Counted from the first letter of the stretch, positions 6,851 through 13,918 are shown. The stretch: 13,918 nt of DNA from Clostridia bacterium (GCA_017407725.1 JAFQWB010000107.1:1-13918), one strand, 5' to 3'. Numbers and translations are program-made. The notes: a model not told the origin generated them from the sequence alone.

Positions 6851-7689
6851 TAGTGAATATAACTCGGACGAGCACCCTTTTCTCTGAAGTCGGAGGGAGA
6901 TACTCCCGTAATGCTTTTGAACGATCTTGAAAAGTTGCTGAGATCGGAAAATCCCGATTCAAACGCTATTTCACGAATCGGTCTGTTTGTTGTAACAAGA
7001 AGCTTCTGTGATGCAGATATTCTGAGCATCATGATATATTCCTTTGGACTGTAGCCCACCTGCTCCTTGAAGATGTGTGAAAGATAGTATTTGCTTATGT
7101 GATACCTTTTTGCAATATCGGAAAGCAGAATACGATCTGAATAATTTGCTTCAAGCTCGCCCTTGATGGCGCTTATAAGCTCATAGGTCTCAGAGTTGCT
7201 GCTTTTCTTGAAAAGAGCGGGATGAGACAAAAAGACAAGATAAAGAAAAGTTGAAAAGAGAAGCGAAAGTCCTCCCTCAATGGGTCTTTCGTCCGATCTG
7301 TACTCGGATAAAAGAGAAGCAAGAACAGGCTCGATGGCACGGTCCTTTTCGGAAAGTATAAGATGATGTGAAAAGCTTGCAGAGCCCTGCTTAAATATAG
7401 CATCAAGATTTTTTGCCGACGGAAGGTAGTCTATAAGTGAGGGATCTACCGCCATAACGTAGCGTGAATAGTCGCCATTTACAGGCGTTATTGAGTGCGG
7501 CTCAAAGCTTCTTATAAAGATAAGCGAAGGGGCAGAGCACTCGTATTCCTTTTCGGAAATACAGACAAGTGCCTTTCCCTTGGTAATCATAATTATTTGG
7601 TAGAATTTGTGGCTGTGAGAAATTCTCGGCTCAGCCACCGTGCTTGACGAAAAATAAAATTCCTTTATAAAGCTGTCGGAACCGGGCAT
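6850..7689 (-). CDS. AraC family transcriptional regulator (operon 2)
   Basis: 279 residues. An N-terminal cupin sensor (about 10-100) begins with the RISHSHKFYQIIMITKGKA type of motif and continues to FEPHSITP, typical of the AraC_binding cupin. The C-terminal two-HTH domain (about 175-272) includes YHISKYYLSHIFKEQVGYSP and GFSDLSNFSRSFKSITGVSP. AAGGAGG lies seven bases before the ATG. It is a single gene divergent from the OYE-led operon with 196 nt between the start codons, the classic position for a local activator of that operon by a sugar-type ligand. Confidence 0.92.
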   Translation of the reverse strand: MPGSDSFIKEFYFSSSTVAEPRISHSHKFYQIIMITKGKALVCISEKEYECSAPSLIFIRSFEPHSITPVNGDYSRYVMAVDPSLIDYLPSAKNLDAIFKQGSASFSHHLILSEKDRAIEPVLASLLSEYRSDERPIEGGLSLLFSTFLYLVFLSHPALFKKSSNSETYELISAIKGELEANYSDRILLSDIAKRYHISKYYLSHIFKEQVGYSPKEYIMMLRISASQKLLVTTNRPIREIAFESGFSDLSNFSRSFKSITGVSPSDFREKGARPSYIH

Positions 7690-7737
7690 AAAGGTGCCTC
7701 CTTTTTGAAAGCCTGTGGATAATTTCTCTTCTTATAA

Positions 7738-7766
7738 ATGATACCATCTCTTTTGCTTTTTGTCAA
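7738..7766 (-). promoter_or_regulatory. Promoter of the second AraC gene
   Basis: On the minus strand a perfect TTGACA (7761-7766), exactly 17 nt, then TATCAT (7738-7743) preceded by TG one base upstream (extended -10). This is a strong constitutive-looking sigma-A promoter, so the regulator is probably made at all times and controlled by its ligand. Confidence 0.85.
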
Positions 7767-7811
7767 CACAAGAAATAAATTATGTAAAAATTGCTGTATG
7801 GATTTTCTTTT

Positions 7812-7841
7812 ACGGCAATAAAAACACTTTAATTCACGGCA
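7812..7841 (+). promoter_or_regulatory. Candidate operator: ACGGCA direct repeat
   Basis: TTTACGGCA and TTCACGGCA (hexamers at 7812-7817 and 7836-7841) are direct repeats 24 bp apart, one just upstream of the presumed -35 region and one between -35 and -10 of the OYE operon promoter. AraC proteins bind direct half-sites about two helical turns apart, so this is a plausible site for the divergent regulator. Spacing slightly over 21 bp and the downstream copy inside the promoter are less typical. The call is tentative. Confidence 0.35.
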
Positions 7842-7856
7842 CTTTTCGGTTATAAT
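7828..7856 (+). promoter_or_regulatory. Promoter of the redox operon
   Basis: A perfect TATAAT (7851-7856) gives a predicted start near 7863, only about 23 nt before the OYE start codon. The -35 at 17 nt spacing (TTTAAT, 7828-7833) is poor, as expected for a promoter that needs an activator such as the divergent AraC protein. Confidence 0.65.
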
Positions 7857-7875
7857 TTGATTAAAAAACAGTAAT

Positions 7876-7879
7876 GGAG
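7876..7879 (+). promoter_or_regulatory. Ribosome binding site fixing the OYE start
   Basis: GGAG ends six bases before ATG 7886. The in-frame ATG at 7874 overlaps it and has only AAAAAACAGTA upstream, so 7886 is preferred. Confidence 0.65.
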
Positions 7880-7885
7880 ATTGTT

Positions 7886-9172
7886 ATGACAGATACTAAA
7901 AGACCGTCGGGATGCAAGGACCTTCCCGAATTTATAAAATACGAAAACGATTTGTCGCCGCTTTCCGCGCCTCTTATCATAAACGGCAGACAAGTTCCCA
8001 ACAGAATATGCTATCAGCCTATGGAGGGTGCGGACGGAAGCCTTTCAGGTGCTCCCGGTCACCTCACCGTAAGACGCTATGACAGATTTGCGCGCGGCGG
8101 TGCGGGACTTATCTGGTTTGAGGCGACAGCAATAGTACCCGAGGGCAGAGCCAATCCTCACCAGATGTACATTACAGAGAAAAACGCCGATGAATTTGCA
8201 AGACTTGTTGAGGATACCAAGAATACCTGCATCAAGGAAAACGGATACGAGCCTATAATAATATGCCAGCTTACCCATTCGGGCAGATGGTCAAAAAACG
8301 AAAATGGCAGAGCGCCCATGATCGCTTATTCAAAGCCGATATTTGAAAAGGATTCGCCGATAGATGCCAAAAACATAGTGACCGATTCATATCTTGACTC
8401 TCTCCCCGAAAGATACGTAAGCTCGGCAAGACTTTGTGAGAGAGCGGGATTTGACGGTGTGGATATCAAGGCTTGTCACGGATATCTGCTCTCAGAGCTT
8501 CTTTCCGCATACCGCAGAGAGGGTAAATACGGTGGAGCTTTCGAAAACAGAGCAAGACTCCTCTTTGACAGTACCGAGGCAGTAAGAGGAGCGCTTGATA
8601 GCGGCTTTATTGTGGGAAGCAGATTCAATATGTATGACGGATATGCATATCCCGACGGAATCGGAGATTCGGGTAAAGAGGGAATACCCGATTTTACAGA
8701 GGGTAAACTGATCGCTAAAGGACTTTTCGAAAGAGGAGCGACACTTCTCAATGTAACCATGGGCTGTCCCTACACGAATAACGAGGTAAACAGACCCACC
8801 TCCTTTGCAAAGAGTGTAAACCCCTATGAAAGCGTAAAAAGAATGCTTGACGGAGCACGCGAGGCAAAGCTTTCGGCACCTGATGCCGCAGTTGTTGTTT
8901 CGGGAATTTCTTTTTTGTCATCATCAGCTCCAAACGTTTGCTCGTATTACATAGGCGGCGGAGATTTCGATATGGCGGGCTTCGGAAGACAGAGCTTTGC
9001 TTATCCCGACCTTGCAAGAGATATTCTTAAGAGCGGCAAAATGAAGGATAAGAGCACCTGCCTTACCTGCGGTAAATGCACAGAGCTTATGAGAGGGGCT
9101 GAGGGCGCGGGATGTCCCGTATACGATAGAGAAGCCTATCTTGATATGTACAGAAGAATGGGGGAAAAATAA
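7886..9172 (+). CDS. Old Yellow Enzyme-family flavin oxidoreductase with C-terminal Cys cluster
   Basis: 428 residues, an FMN TIM barrel of the NADH:flavin oxidoreductase family, which reduces activated C=C bonds such as enones. Seen: QLTHSGR (128-134), the active-site strand DIKACHGYLLSELLS (193-207) with His198 but Lys195 where a His is usual, KYGGAFENRARLL (214-226), Arg246 in GSRFNMY, and GFGRQSFAYPDLA near the phosphate site. Cys392, 395, 398 and 410 form C-x2-C-x2-C-x11-C, close to the 4Fe-4S motif (C-x2-C-x3-C-x11-C) of 2,4-dienoyl-CoA reductase. The protein stops after this, without the FAD/NAD(P)H domain that normally follows in that subfamily, so its electron donor must be another protein. 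It is first in the redox operon, one base before the SDR gene. The substrate is unknown; a dehydrated keto sugar is my inference. Confidence 0.88.
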   Translation: MTDTKRPSGCKDLPEFIKYENDLSPLSAPLIINGRQVPNRICYQPMEGADGSLSGAPGHLTVRRYDRFARGGAGLIWFEATAIVPEGRANPHQMYITEKNADEFARLVEDTKNTCIKENGYEPIIICQLTHSGRWSKNENGRAPMIAYSKPIFEKDSPIDAKNIVTDSYLDSLPERYVSSARLCERAGFDGVDIKACHGYLLSELLSAYRREGKYGGAFENRARLLFDSTEAVRGALDSGFIVGSRFNMYDGYAYPDGIGDSGKEGIPDFTEGKLIAKGLFERGATLLNVTMGCPYTNNEVNRPTSFAKSVNPYESVKRMLDGAREAKLSAPDAAVVVSGISFLSSSAPNVCSYYIGGGDFDMAGFGRQSFAYPDLARDILKSGKMKDKSTCLTCGKCTELMRGAEGAGCPVYDREAYLDMYRRMGEK

Positions 9173-9173
9173 T

Positions 9174-9917
9174 ATGAAGGTCGCAATTGTAACCGGAATT
9201 ATGGGCGGAATAGGCAAGGCGTGCGCACTTGCGCTTTCCGAAAAGGGATATGCGGTTGTAGGTATGGGAAGAAGGGGCGACCCCGATCTTTCGGATTTTG
9301 AAGGCAAGGATATAACCTATATTTCGGGCGACGTGTCATCTTCCGATGACAGAGAAAAGCTTGTAAAGACCGCAAGTGAAAAGGGTGAAATATATGCGCT
9401 TGTCAACGTTGCGGGAATAGCGCCGAGAGTAAGAAACGATCTTCTTGAAATGACCGAGGAAAGCTATGACGAGGTCATGGGAATAAATACAAAGGGAACT
9501 CTCTTCCTTACTCAGTCGGTCGCAAGACTTATGATAAACAATCCCATTTGCGACGGTGCGAAGGGAAGAATAGTAAATATTTCATCCTGCTCGGCGTATA
9601 CAAGCTCTGTAAGCCGCGGAGAATACTGTATTTCCAAGGCAGGTGTTTCAATGATCACAAAGCTTTTTGCAGACAGGCTTTCATCCGAATACGTAACCGT
9701 AAACGAGATATGTCCGGGAATCATTTCTACCGATATGACCGCAAAGGTGAAAGAAAAGTATGACAAACTGATAGCAGAGGGACTTGTTCCTCTCGGAAGA
9801 TGGGGAACTCCCGAGGACGTTGCAAAGGCTGTGCTTGCGCTTTGTGACGGAACCTTTGGGTATACAACGGGTGAATCCTTTATCGTTGACGGAGGCATGC
9901 ACATAAGAAGATTATGA
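9174..9917 (+). CDS. Short-chain dehydrogenase/reductase (SDR)
   Basis: 247 residues, a classical SDR that moves hydride between NAD(P) and an alcohol/ketone. The cofactor loop TGIMGGIG (7-14), NVAG (78-81) and the catalytic set Asn105, Ser138, Tyr151 and Lys155 (YCISK) are all present. GRRGD after the second strand has basic residues, hinting at NADP(H). ICPGIISTDM and a C-terminal ESFIVDGGMH are standard for the FabG-like group. The start at 9174 follows the OYE stop by one base, with GGGGG upstream; an upstream in-frame ATG inside the OYE gene is rejected. The stop overlaps the next start (ATGA at 9914-9917). FabG for fatty acids is unlikely here because of the operon; a sugar or polyol substrate is more plausible. 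Confidence 0.92.
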   Translation: MKVAIVTGIMGGIGKACALALSEKGYAVVGMGRRGDPDLSDFEGKDITYISGDVSSSDDREKLVKTASEKGEIYALVNVAGIAPRVRNDLLEMTEESYDEVMGINTKGTLFLTQSVARLMINNPICDGAKGRIVNISSCSAYTSSVSRGEYCISKAGVSMITKLFADRLSSEYVTVNEICPGIISTDMTAKVKEKYDKLIAEGLVPLGRWGTPEDVAKAVLALCDGTFGYTTGESFIVDGGMHIRRL

Positions 9918-11704
9918 AAAACAGATATAACACCTTGATAATAGGAAGCGGATGCGCGGGCTTCAATGCCGCAGACAGACTCTTTTCTCTTGGGGTAAAG
10001 GATATTGCTCTCGTTACCGAGGGAATAAATATGGGTACGTCGCGCAATACGGGAAGCGATAAGCAGACCTACTATAAGCTCTCGCTCTGCGGAGACGAGG
10101 GTGACAGTGTCAGATCGCTTGCAGAGACACTCCATTCGGGCGGCGGCGTAATGGGAGAGCACGCGCTTTGTGAGGCGGCGTATTCGGTAAGGTGCTTTAT
10201 GCGTCTTGTAGAGCTTTCGGTGCCCTTCCCGTGTAATGAATACGGAGAGTATGCAGGCTATAAAACAGACCACGATCCAAGAAGCAGAGCGACCTCATCG
10301 GGACCGCTGACTTCAAAATATATGACAGAGGCGCTTGAGAAATCGGTAAAAGAAAAGAATATTGAGATAATTGACGGCTACAAGGTCATAAAGATTCTTA
10401 AAGGCGGTAACGAGGTGTGCGGAATTGCCGCAATTTCAAAGGAAAATAACGAGCTTGTCATAATTGAATGCCAGAATCTGATACTCTGTACGGGCGGACC
10501 TGCATCGGTCTATGAAAATACGGTTTATCCCGATAGCCAGAGAGGCGCTACCGGTCTTGCGGTAGATGCAGGAGCGGCTCTTTCAAACATGGAGGAATGG
10601 CAGTACGGAATTGCAAGCACCGACTTTAAGTGGAATCTTTCGGGAAGCTATCAGCAGGTGCTTCCAAGATACATTTCCGTTGATGAAGAAGGTAGAGAGC
10701 GCGAATTTCTTTACGATGCGCTTGGAAAAGAGTCTCTTTCGCTTGTATTTCTCAAGGGCTATCAGTGGCCCTTTGACACGAGAAAGATAAACACGTCTTC
10801 AAAAATTGACATACTTGTTTCCGATGAGATCAAAAAAGGAAGGCGGGTTTATCTCGACTTTACAAGAAATCCGAAGGGACTTGAAAACGGGTTTGAAGCA
10901 CTTTCAAAAGAAGCATATGACTATCTTGACAGATCGGGAGTGCTTTTCGGCACACCTTTTGAAAGACTTGAAAAGATGAACTTTGGCGCTGTAGAGCTTT
11001 ACAGATCACACGGAATTGATCTTGAAAAGGAGTATCTTCGTATATCGGTCTGCGCTCAGCACTGTAACGGAGGGGTTCTCGTCGATGAAAACTGGCAAAG
11101 CACTATAAGGGGACTTTACTGCGCAGGCGAGGCGGCAGGAACCTTCGGTGTATACCGACCGGGCGGAAGCGCGCTCAATTCGACTCAGGTAGGAAGCCTA
11201 CGGGCGGCAGAGCATATAGCACGGTCAGAGGAAAGGGAATATAAAAAGGCTTCTTATAGTATGCCGAAGATCAGATACGGCAAATCAAATCTTTCTTCTA
11301 TTGAAAATGAGCTCAGACATAAAATGAGCAGTTTCGCCGATTTTGACAGAAGCACCGACAGAATGAGGGAGCTGTTTGCAAGGACGGGCGAGCTTCTTGA
11401 TAACTTCTTTGAAAAGGTATACGTAGAGGATAAGAAAGAGATAATAGGTCTTTTTGAGCTATACGATACTCTTCTTACACAGAGGGCGGTTCTCAGCGCA
11501 ATGATATATTCAGCCGAAAATATAGGAACTCACGGTGCGGCTATCGTAGATAAAAACGAAGTCTCCTTTGATGGCGTGAGAAAGACGAGAACGGTGACAG
11601 ATCGTGACAGATCTTATTTTGAAGAGGTGTCAGATATACCGCGCCCCGAGCTTTGGTTCGAGACTCTTCTCGCAATAAACAAAGAAAAGAGACAAAGGAT
11701 ATGA
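9914..11704 (+). CDS. FAD-dependent fumarate reductase/succinate dehydrogenase-like flavoprotein
   Basis: 596 residues, the length of an FrdA/SdhA/NadB-type flavoprotein without any fused heme, FMN or Fe-S domain. The FAD dinucleotide loop GSGCAGFNAA begins at Gly11. In the region where SdhA carries the flavin-linked His it reads TSRNTGSDKQTYYKLS, with no His, so the FAD is probably non-covalent. The substrate-site pair of the family appears kept: His383 in CAQHCNGG and Arg415 in VYRPGGSALN (like the HxxGG and ANRLGGN motifs); GLYCAGEAAG (400-409) binds FAD. Family members reduce or form C=C bonds next to carboxylate or keto groups. It overlaps both neighbours by ATGA, which suggests coupled translation and perhaps a complex with the OYE or SDR. 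The exact reaction is unknown. Confidence 0.85.
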   Translation: MKNRYNTLIIGSGCAGFNAADRLFSLGVKDIALVTEGINMGTSRNTGSDKQTYYKLSLCGDEGDSVRSLAETLHSGGGVMGEHALCEAAYSVRCFMRLVELSVPFPCNEYGEYAGYKTDHDPRSRATSSGPLTSKYMTEALEKSVKEKNIEIIDGYKVIKILKGGNEVCGIAAISKENNELVIIECQNLILCTGGPASVYENTVYPDSQRGATGLAVDAGAALSNMEEWQYGIASTDFKWNLSGSYQQVLPRYISVDEEGREREFLYDALGKESLSLVFLKGYQWPFDTRKINTSSKIDILVSDEIKKGRRVYLDFTRNPKGLENGFEALSKEAYDYLDRSGVLFGTPFERLEKMNFGAVELYRSHGIDLEKEYLRISVCAQHCNGGVLVDENWQSTIRGLYCAGEAAGTFGVYRPGGSALNSTQVGSLRAAEHIARSEEREYKKASYSMPKIRYGKSNLSSIENELRHKMSSFADFDRSTDRMRELFARTGELLDNFFEKVYVEDKKEIIGLFELYDTLLTQRAVLSAMIYSAENIGTHGAAIVDKNEVSFDGVRKTRTVTDRDRSYFEEVSDIPRPELWFETLLAINKEKRQRI

Positions 11705-12645
11705 AGATATGTTTTATTGGATTTTGCGGTCATTCCTTTGATGCTTATAAGGCGTTAAAAAGGGTAAATAATGCCGTAATATGCGGATATGCCAACGGAA
11801 GCGAGCATGAGAAAATAAGCACATCCCCTCTTGAAGGGGTGACCTATTATGATAATTACAAGAAAATGCTCGATACTGAAAATCCCGATATCGCGGTAGT
11901 TTCACCCGTGTTCGGACTAACGGGTGAAATATGTATTGAATGCGCAAACAGAGGCATTGATATATTTGCGGAAAAGCCTGTTGCCAAAGATATTGAAACA
12001 CTTAACAGGCTTAAAGAAGCGGTTGCAGTAAACAACGTAAGATTCCTTGCAATGCACTATTTGAGATATAATCCTACCTTTTACACTGCGGCAGAACTTG
12101 TAAGAAACGGAGCTATCGGCGATATAACTCTTCTGAATGCGCAAAAGAGCTACAAATACGGAACAAGACCCGGGTGGTATGAAAGCAAGGAGCTTTATAC
12201 GGGCACTATACCGTGGGTAGGTATACACGGAATTGATTGGATCTATCATTTTTCCGGAAAGAAATTTTTGTCTGTCAGAGCATTGAGCGATAAGGGAATG
12301 CCCGAAAAGTCGGCAGCATGTCTTTACGAGCTTGAGGGTGGAGCAATCGCGACTCTTTCTGTTGATTACTATAGACCGGGCGGAGCAAGGACACACGGTG
12401 ATGACAGAATAAGATGCGTTGGAACAAAGGGAGTTCTTGAGGTCAAGGACGGAAGAGTTCTTCTTATCGACAGCGAAAGGGAACGATATATAGAAAACGA
12501 AAAAGCCCCCGACCTCTTTGAAGAATTTTTGCTCGGTAAGGATACTATCTGCAGAGAAGAAGTATTTTATCTTACCGAGATTGCACTGCTTACAAGCGAA
12601 GCTGCGGATATTAACAAAAGAATTGATATAGGAGGGGCTGTATGA
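11701..12645 (+). CDS. Gfo/Idh/MocA oxidoreductase, first copy
   Basis: 314 residues from ATG 11701, which overlaps the flavoprotein stop (ATGA); an in-frame start at 11653 would lie deep in the upstream gene and is not used. N-terminal Rossmann domain with an altered cofactor loop (GFCGHS, 7-12, instead of GxGxxG), the family EKP motif at 91-93 with catalytic Lys92, and a C-terminal alpha/beta domain with GIHGIDW giving His176 and Asp179. Enzymes of this family oxidise or reduce sugar hydroxyls using tightly bound or free NAD(P). It shares little direct similarity with the next gene, so they are not a recent duplication. The Rossmann loop change could affect the cofactor choice. Confidence 0.9.
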   Translation: MKICFIGFCGHSFDAYKALKRVNNAVICGYANGSEHEKISTSPLEGVTYYDNYKKMLDTENPDIAVVSPVFGLTGEICIECANRGIDIFAEKPVAKDIETLNRLKEAVAVNNVRFLAMHYLRYNPTFYTAAELVRNGAIGDITLLNAQKSYKYGTRPGWYESKELYTGTIPWVGIHGIDWIYHFSGKKFLSVRALSDKGMPEKSAACLYELEGGAIATLSVDYYRPGGARTHGDDRIRCVGTKGVLEVKDGRVLLIDSERERYIENEKAPDLFEEFLLGKDTICREEVFYLTEIALLTSEAADINKRIDIGGAV

Positions 12646-13781
12646 GAATTTTGCTTGTCGGAACTAGCGGATATGCGGTCGGATACGTCGATCTTTTGTT
12701 AAAAGGACACGAAAATGCCGAGCTTGTGGGAGCGGTCGATCCGTATATTGAGAATTCCCCACGAAAAAAGGCACTTGAGGATGCGAAAATTCCGATATAT
12801 GAAAATATGCAGGAATTTTATAAGGCGGATAAAGCTGATCTTGCCATAATTTGCACACCGACTCACCTTCACTCTGAAATGAGCAGGTACGCCCTCTCGA
12901 AGGGATCTTACGTGCTTTGCGAAAAGCCTGCCGCCGCGACAGAGAGCGATGCTCTTGCAATGCTCTCGGCAGAGAAGGAATATTCACGCTTCATTGCTAT
13001 CGGTTATCAGTGGTCGTATTCGGATGCGATAAAGTCACTCAAGAGTGATATTATATCGGGCAAGTTTGGAAAAGCCTTGTCAATGAAAAGCGCTATCAGC
13101 TGGCCGAGAAATACGGATTATTATAACAGAGGCAGCAAATGGGCGGGAAGAGTTACCAAGGACGGAAGGATGATACTTGATTCTGTCGCATCCAACGCCT
13201 GCGCTCACTATATTCATAATATGCTCTTTTTACTCGGTGATAAAATGTCGGAAAGCGCTTTGCCAACCGACGTAAAGGGAGATTGCGTAAGGGCAAACGA
13301 TATAGAGAACTTTGATACCTGCTCGCTCAGAATTATGACCGACAAGGGAGTACCTCTGTATTTTATAGCATCACACGCTACAGATAAAAATAAGGATCCC
13401 GAATTCGTATACGAATTTGAAAAGGCAAGTATTGTTTATGCACAGAACGATCGAAAGGATATCAGAGCTGTATATAAGGACGGCAGAGTCGAATCTTACA
13501 AAGATCCTTTTGAAAGACCGCTTGGAAAGGTTGACGACTGTATAAGTGCTGTAAAAGAGGGCACTACCCCCATCTGTACAGTCGGTACTGCTCTTGCACA
13601 CACACGTCTTATTGAGATGATCTATGCCAATATTCCGGTTAGAAATTTTAACAGGGAGCTTGTTTTTTATAACAGCGATAAAAGAGCCTTTTACGTTCAG
13701 ACCCTTTTTGAAAAAATGTATGAGTGCTATAAAAAAGAAAAGCTCCTTTCAGAGCTTTATCCCGATATTTTAGGTGATTAA
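12642..13781 (+). CDS. Gfo/Idh/MocA oxidoreductase, second copy
   Basis: 379 residues, last gene of the redox operon, overlapping the previous stop by ATGA, with GGAGG (12631-12635) six bases before the start. Cofactor loop VGTSGYA (6-12), CTPTHLH (71-77) and EKP at 94-96 with Lys95. The C-terminal domain has ILDSVASNACAHYIHNMLFLLG across 179-199: His189 is in the position of the family catalytic His and His192 replaces the usual Asp, with a longer Asp-to-His spacing than in the first copy, so this is a different subfamily. It is 65 residues longer than the first copy, mostly in the C-terminal half. It probably acts on a different carbon or a later intermediate. Related family members include NanOx/YjhC, which convert 2,7-anhydro-Neu5Ac to Neu5Ac, but direct orthology is not shown. 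Confidence 0.9.
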   Translation: MRILLVGTSGYAVGYVDLLLKGHENAELVGAVDPYIENSPRKKALEDAKIPIYENMQEFYKADKADLAIICTPTHLHSEMSRYALSKGSYVLCEKPAAATESDALAMLSAEKEYSRFIAIGYQWSYSDAIKSLKSDIISGKFGKALSMKSAISWPRNTDYYNRGSKWAGRVTKDGRMILDSVASNACAHYIHNMLFLLGDKMSESALPTDVKGDCVRANDIENFDTCSLRIMTDKGVPLYFIASHATDKNKDPEFVYEFEKASIVYAQNDRKDIRAVYKDGRVESYKDPFERPLGKVDDCISAVKEGTTPICTVGTALAHTRLIEMIYANIPVRNFNRELVFYNSDKRAFYVQTLFEKMYECYKKEKLLSELYPDILGD

Positions 13782-13789
13782 AATTTAGG

Positions 13790-13826
13790 CGCCTCTGCAG
13801 ACCTACAAGGCTTGCAGAGGCGTTTT
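13790..13826. terminator. Terminator after the redox operon
   Basis: CGCCTCTGCA (13790-13799) pairs with TGCAGAGGCG (13813-13822), with a small inner CCT/AGG pairing in the loop, followed by only four T. It starts 9 nt after the second Gfo/Idh/MocA stop. It also precedes the stop of the minus-strand gene, so it may serve both convergent transcripts; the short T-run makes it moderate. Confidence 0.75.
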
Positions 13827-13828
13827 GA

Positions 13829-13918
13829 TTATATTTCTTTAAGGCACCACTCGGGGTGATCCTTTGATAGCTTTCTGATGGCGTGAATATAGAGAAACAC
13901 AAAGAGTAGTGCGGCAGA
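13829..13918 (-). CDS. C-terminal end of a membrane protein, cut by the window edge
   Basis: Reading the minus strand from the right edge gives 29 residues and a TAA (13829-13831). The first residues (SAALLFVFLYIHAI) look like the end of a transmembrane helix, followed by a polar tail (RKLSKDHPEWCLKEI). The frame is uninterrupted from the edge, the terminator hairpin lies right after the stop, and codon use fits the neighbours. Too short to assign a family. Confidence 0.6.
   Translation of the reverse strand, partial: SAALLFVFLYIHAIRKLSKDHPEWCLKEI

Noticed and set aside
9512..10273. 253-codon open frame on the minus strand
   Set aside because: Lies antisense across the SDR and flavoprotein genes, whose motifs and overlapping start are clear; the translated product has no recognisable motif.
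11653..11700. Upstream start of the first Gfo/Idh/MocA gene
   Set aside because: Would add 16 charged residues inside the flavoprotein gene; the ATGA overlap at 11701 puts the Rossmann strand at the N-terminus as expected.
1..13918. CRISPR array, tRNA/rRNA, riboswitch or defence system
   Set aside because: No regularly spaced repeats, no tRNA cloverleaf or rRNA segment seen, intergenic leaders are short and simple, and no nuclease/toxin-type genes are present.

Overview
The window looks like a chromosomal segment of a low-to-mid GC Gram-positive anaerobe, most likely a gut-type Clostridia member (Oscillospirales/Christensenellales-like). The basis is strong AAGGAGG-type ribosome binding sites, sigma-A-like promoters, a lipoprotein with a Thr-rich linker, PepC-type aminopeptidase C, and an oxygen-sensitive-looking flavoprotein/Fe-S gene set. 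The taxonomic call is an inference from style, not a database match.

Layout. Positions 1-420 hold no convincing gene: a pair of hairpins in inverted orientation (1-23 and 128-150), other repeat-like debris, and a terminator at 361-401. Positions 4895 down to 421 are a four-gene minus-strand operon: AraC-type regulator, DHDPS/N-acetylneuraminate-lyase-like aldolase, cytoplasmic sialidase-like BNR protein, and aminopeptidase C (pepC). It diverges from a plus-strand lipoprotein (5110-6801) carrying two SGNH/DUF4886-like domains, the second apparently catalytically dead. That gene converges on a second AraC-type regulator (6850-7689, minus) through one shared bidirectional terminator. The second regulator is divergent from a five-gene plus-strand operon (7886-13781): Old Yellow Enzyme-like flavin oxidoreductase with a Cys cluster, short-chain dehydrogenase, fumarate-reductase-like FAD flavoprotein, and two different Gfo/Idh/MocA oxidoreductases. 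The last three junctions are ATGA overlaps. A terminator follows, then the last 29 codons of a minus-strand membrane protein at the right edge.

How it may work together (inference). The genes read as a two-arm catabolic island for an acylated or otherwise modified sugar or sugar acid. The lipoprotein would act outside the cell, probably as an esterase/deacetylase. The BNR protein and aldolase would act inside on a glycoside or anhydro sugar and a 2-keto acid. The redox operon (two sugar dehydrogenases, an SDR, and two flavoenzymes of families that commonly reduce activated C=C bonds) would carry out an oxidation/elimination/reduction sequence. No transporter, kinase, epimerase or deaminase of the standard sialic acid (nan) pathway is in the window, and the BNR protein lacks the first arginine of the sialidase triad, so plain Neu5Ac catabolism is not well supported. 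The OYE / SDR / FrdA-like / twin Gfo-Idh-MocA operon is the best candidate here for an undescribed pathway.
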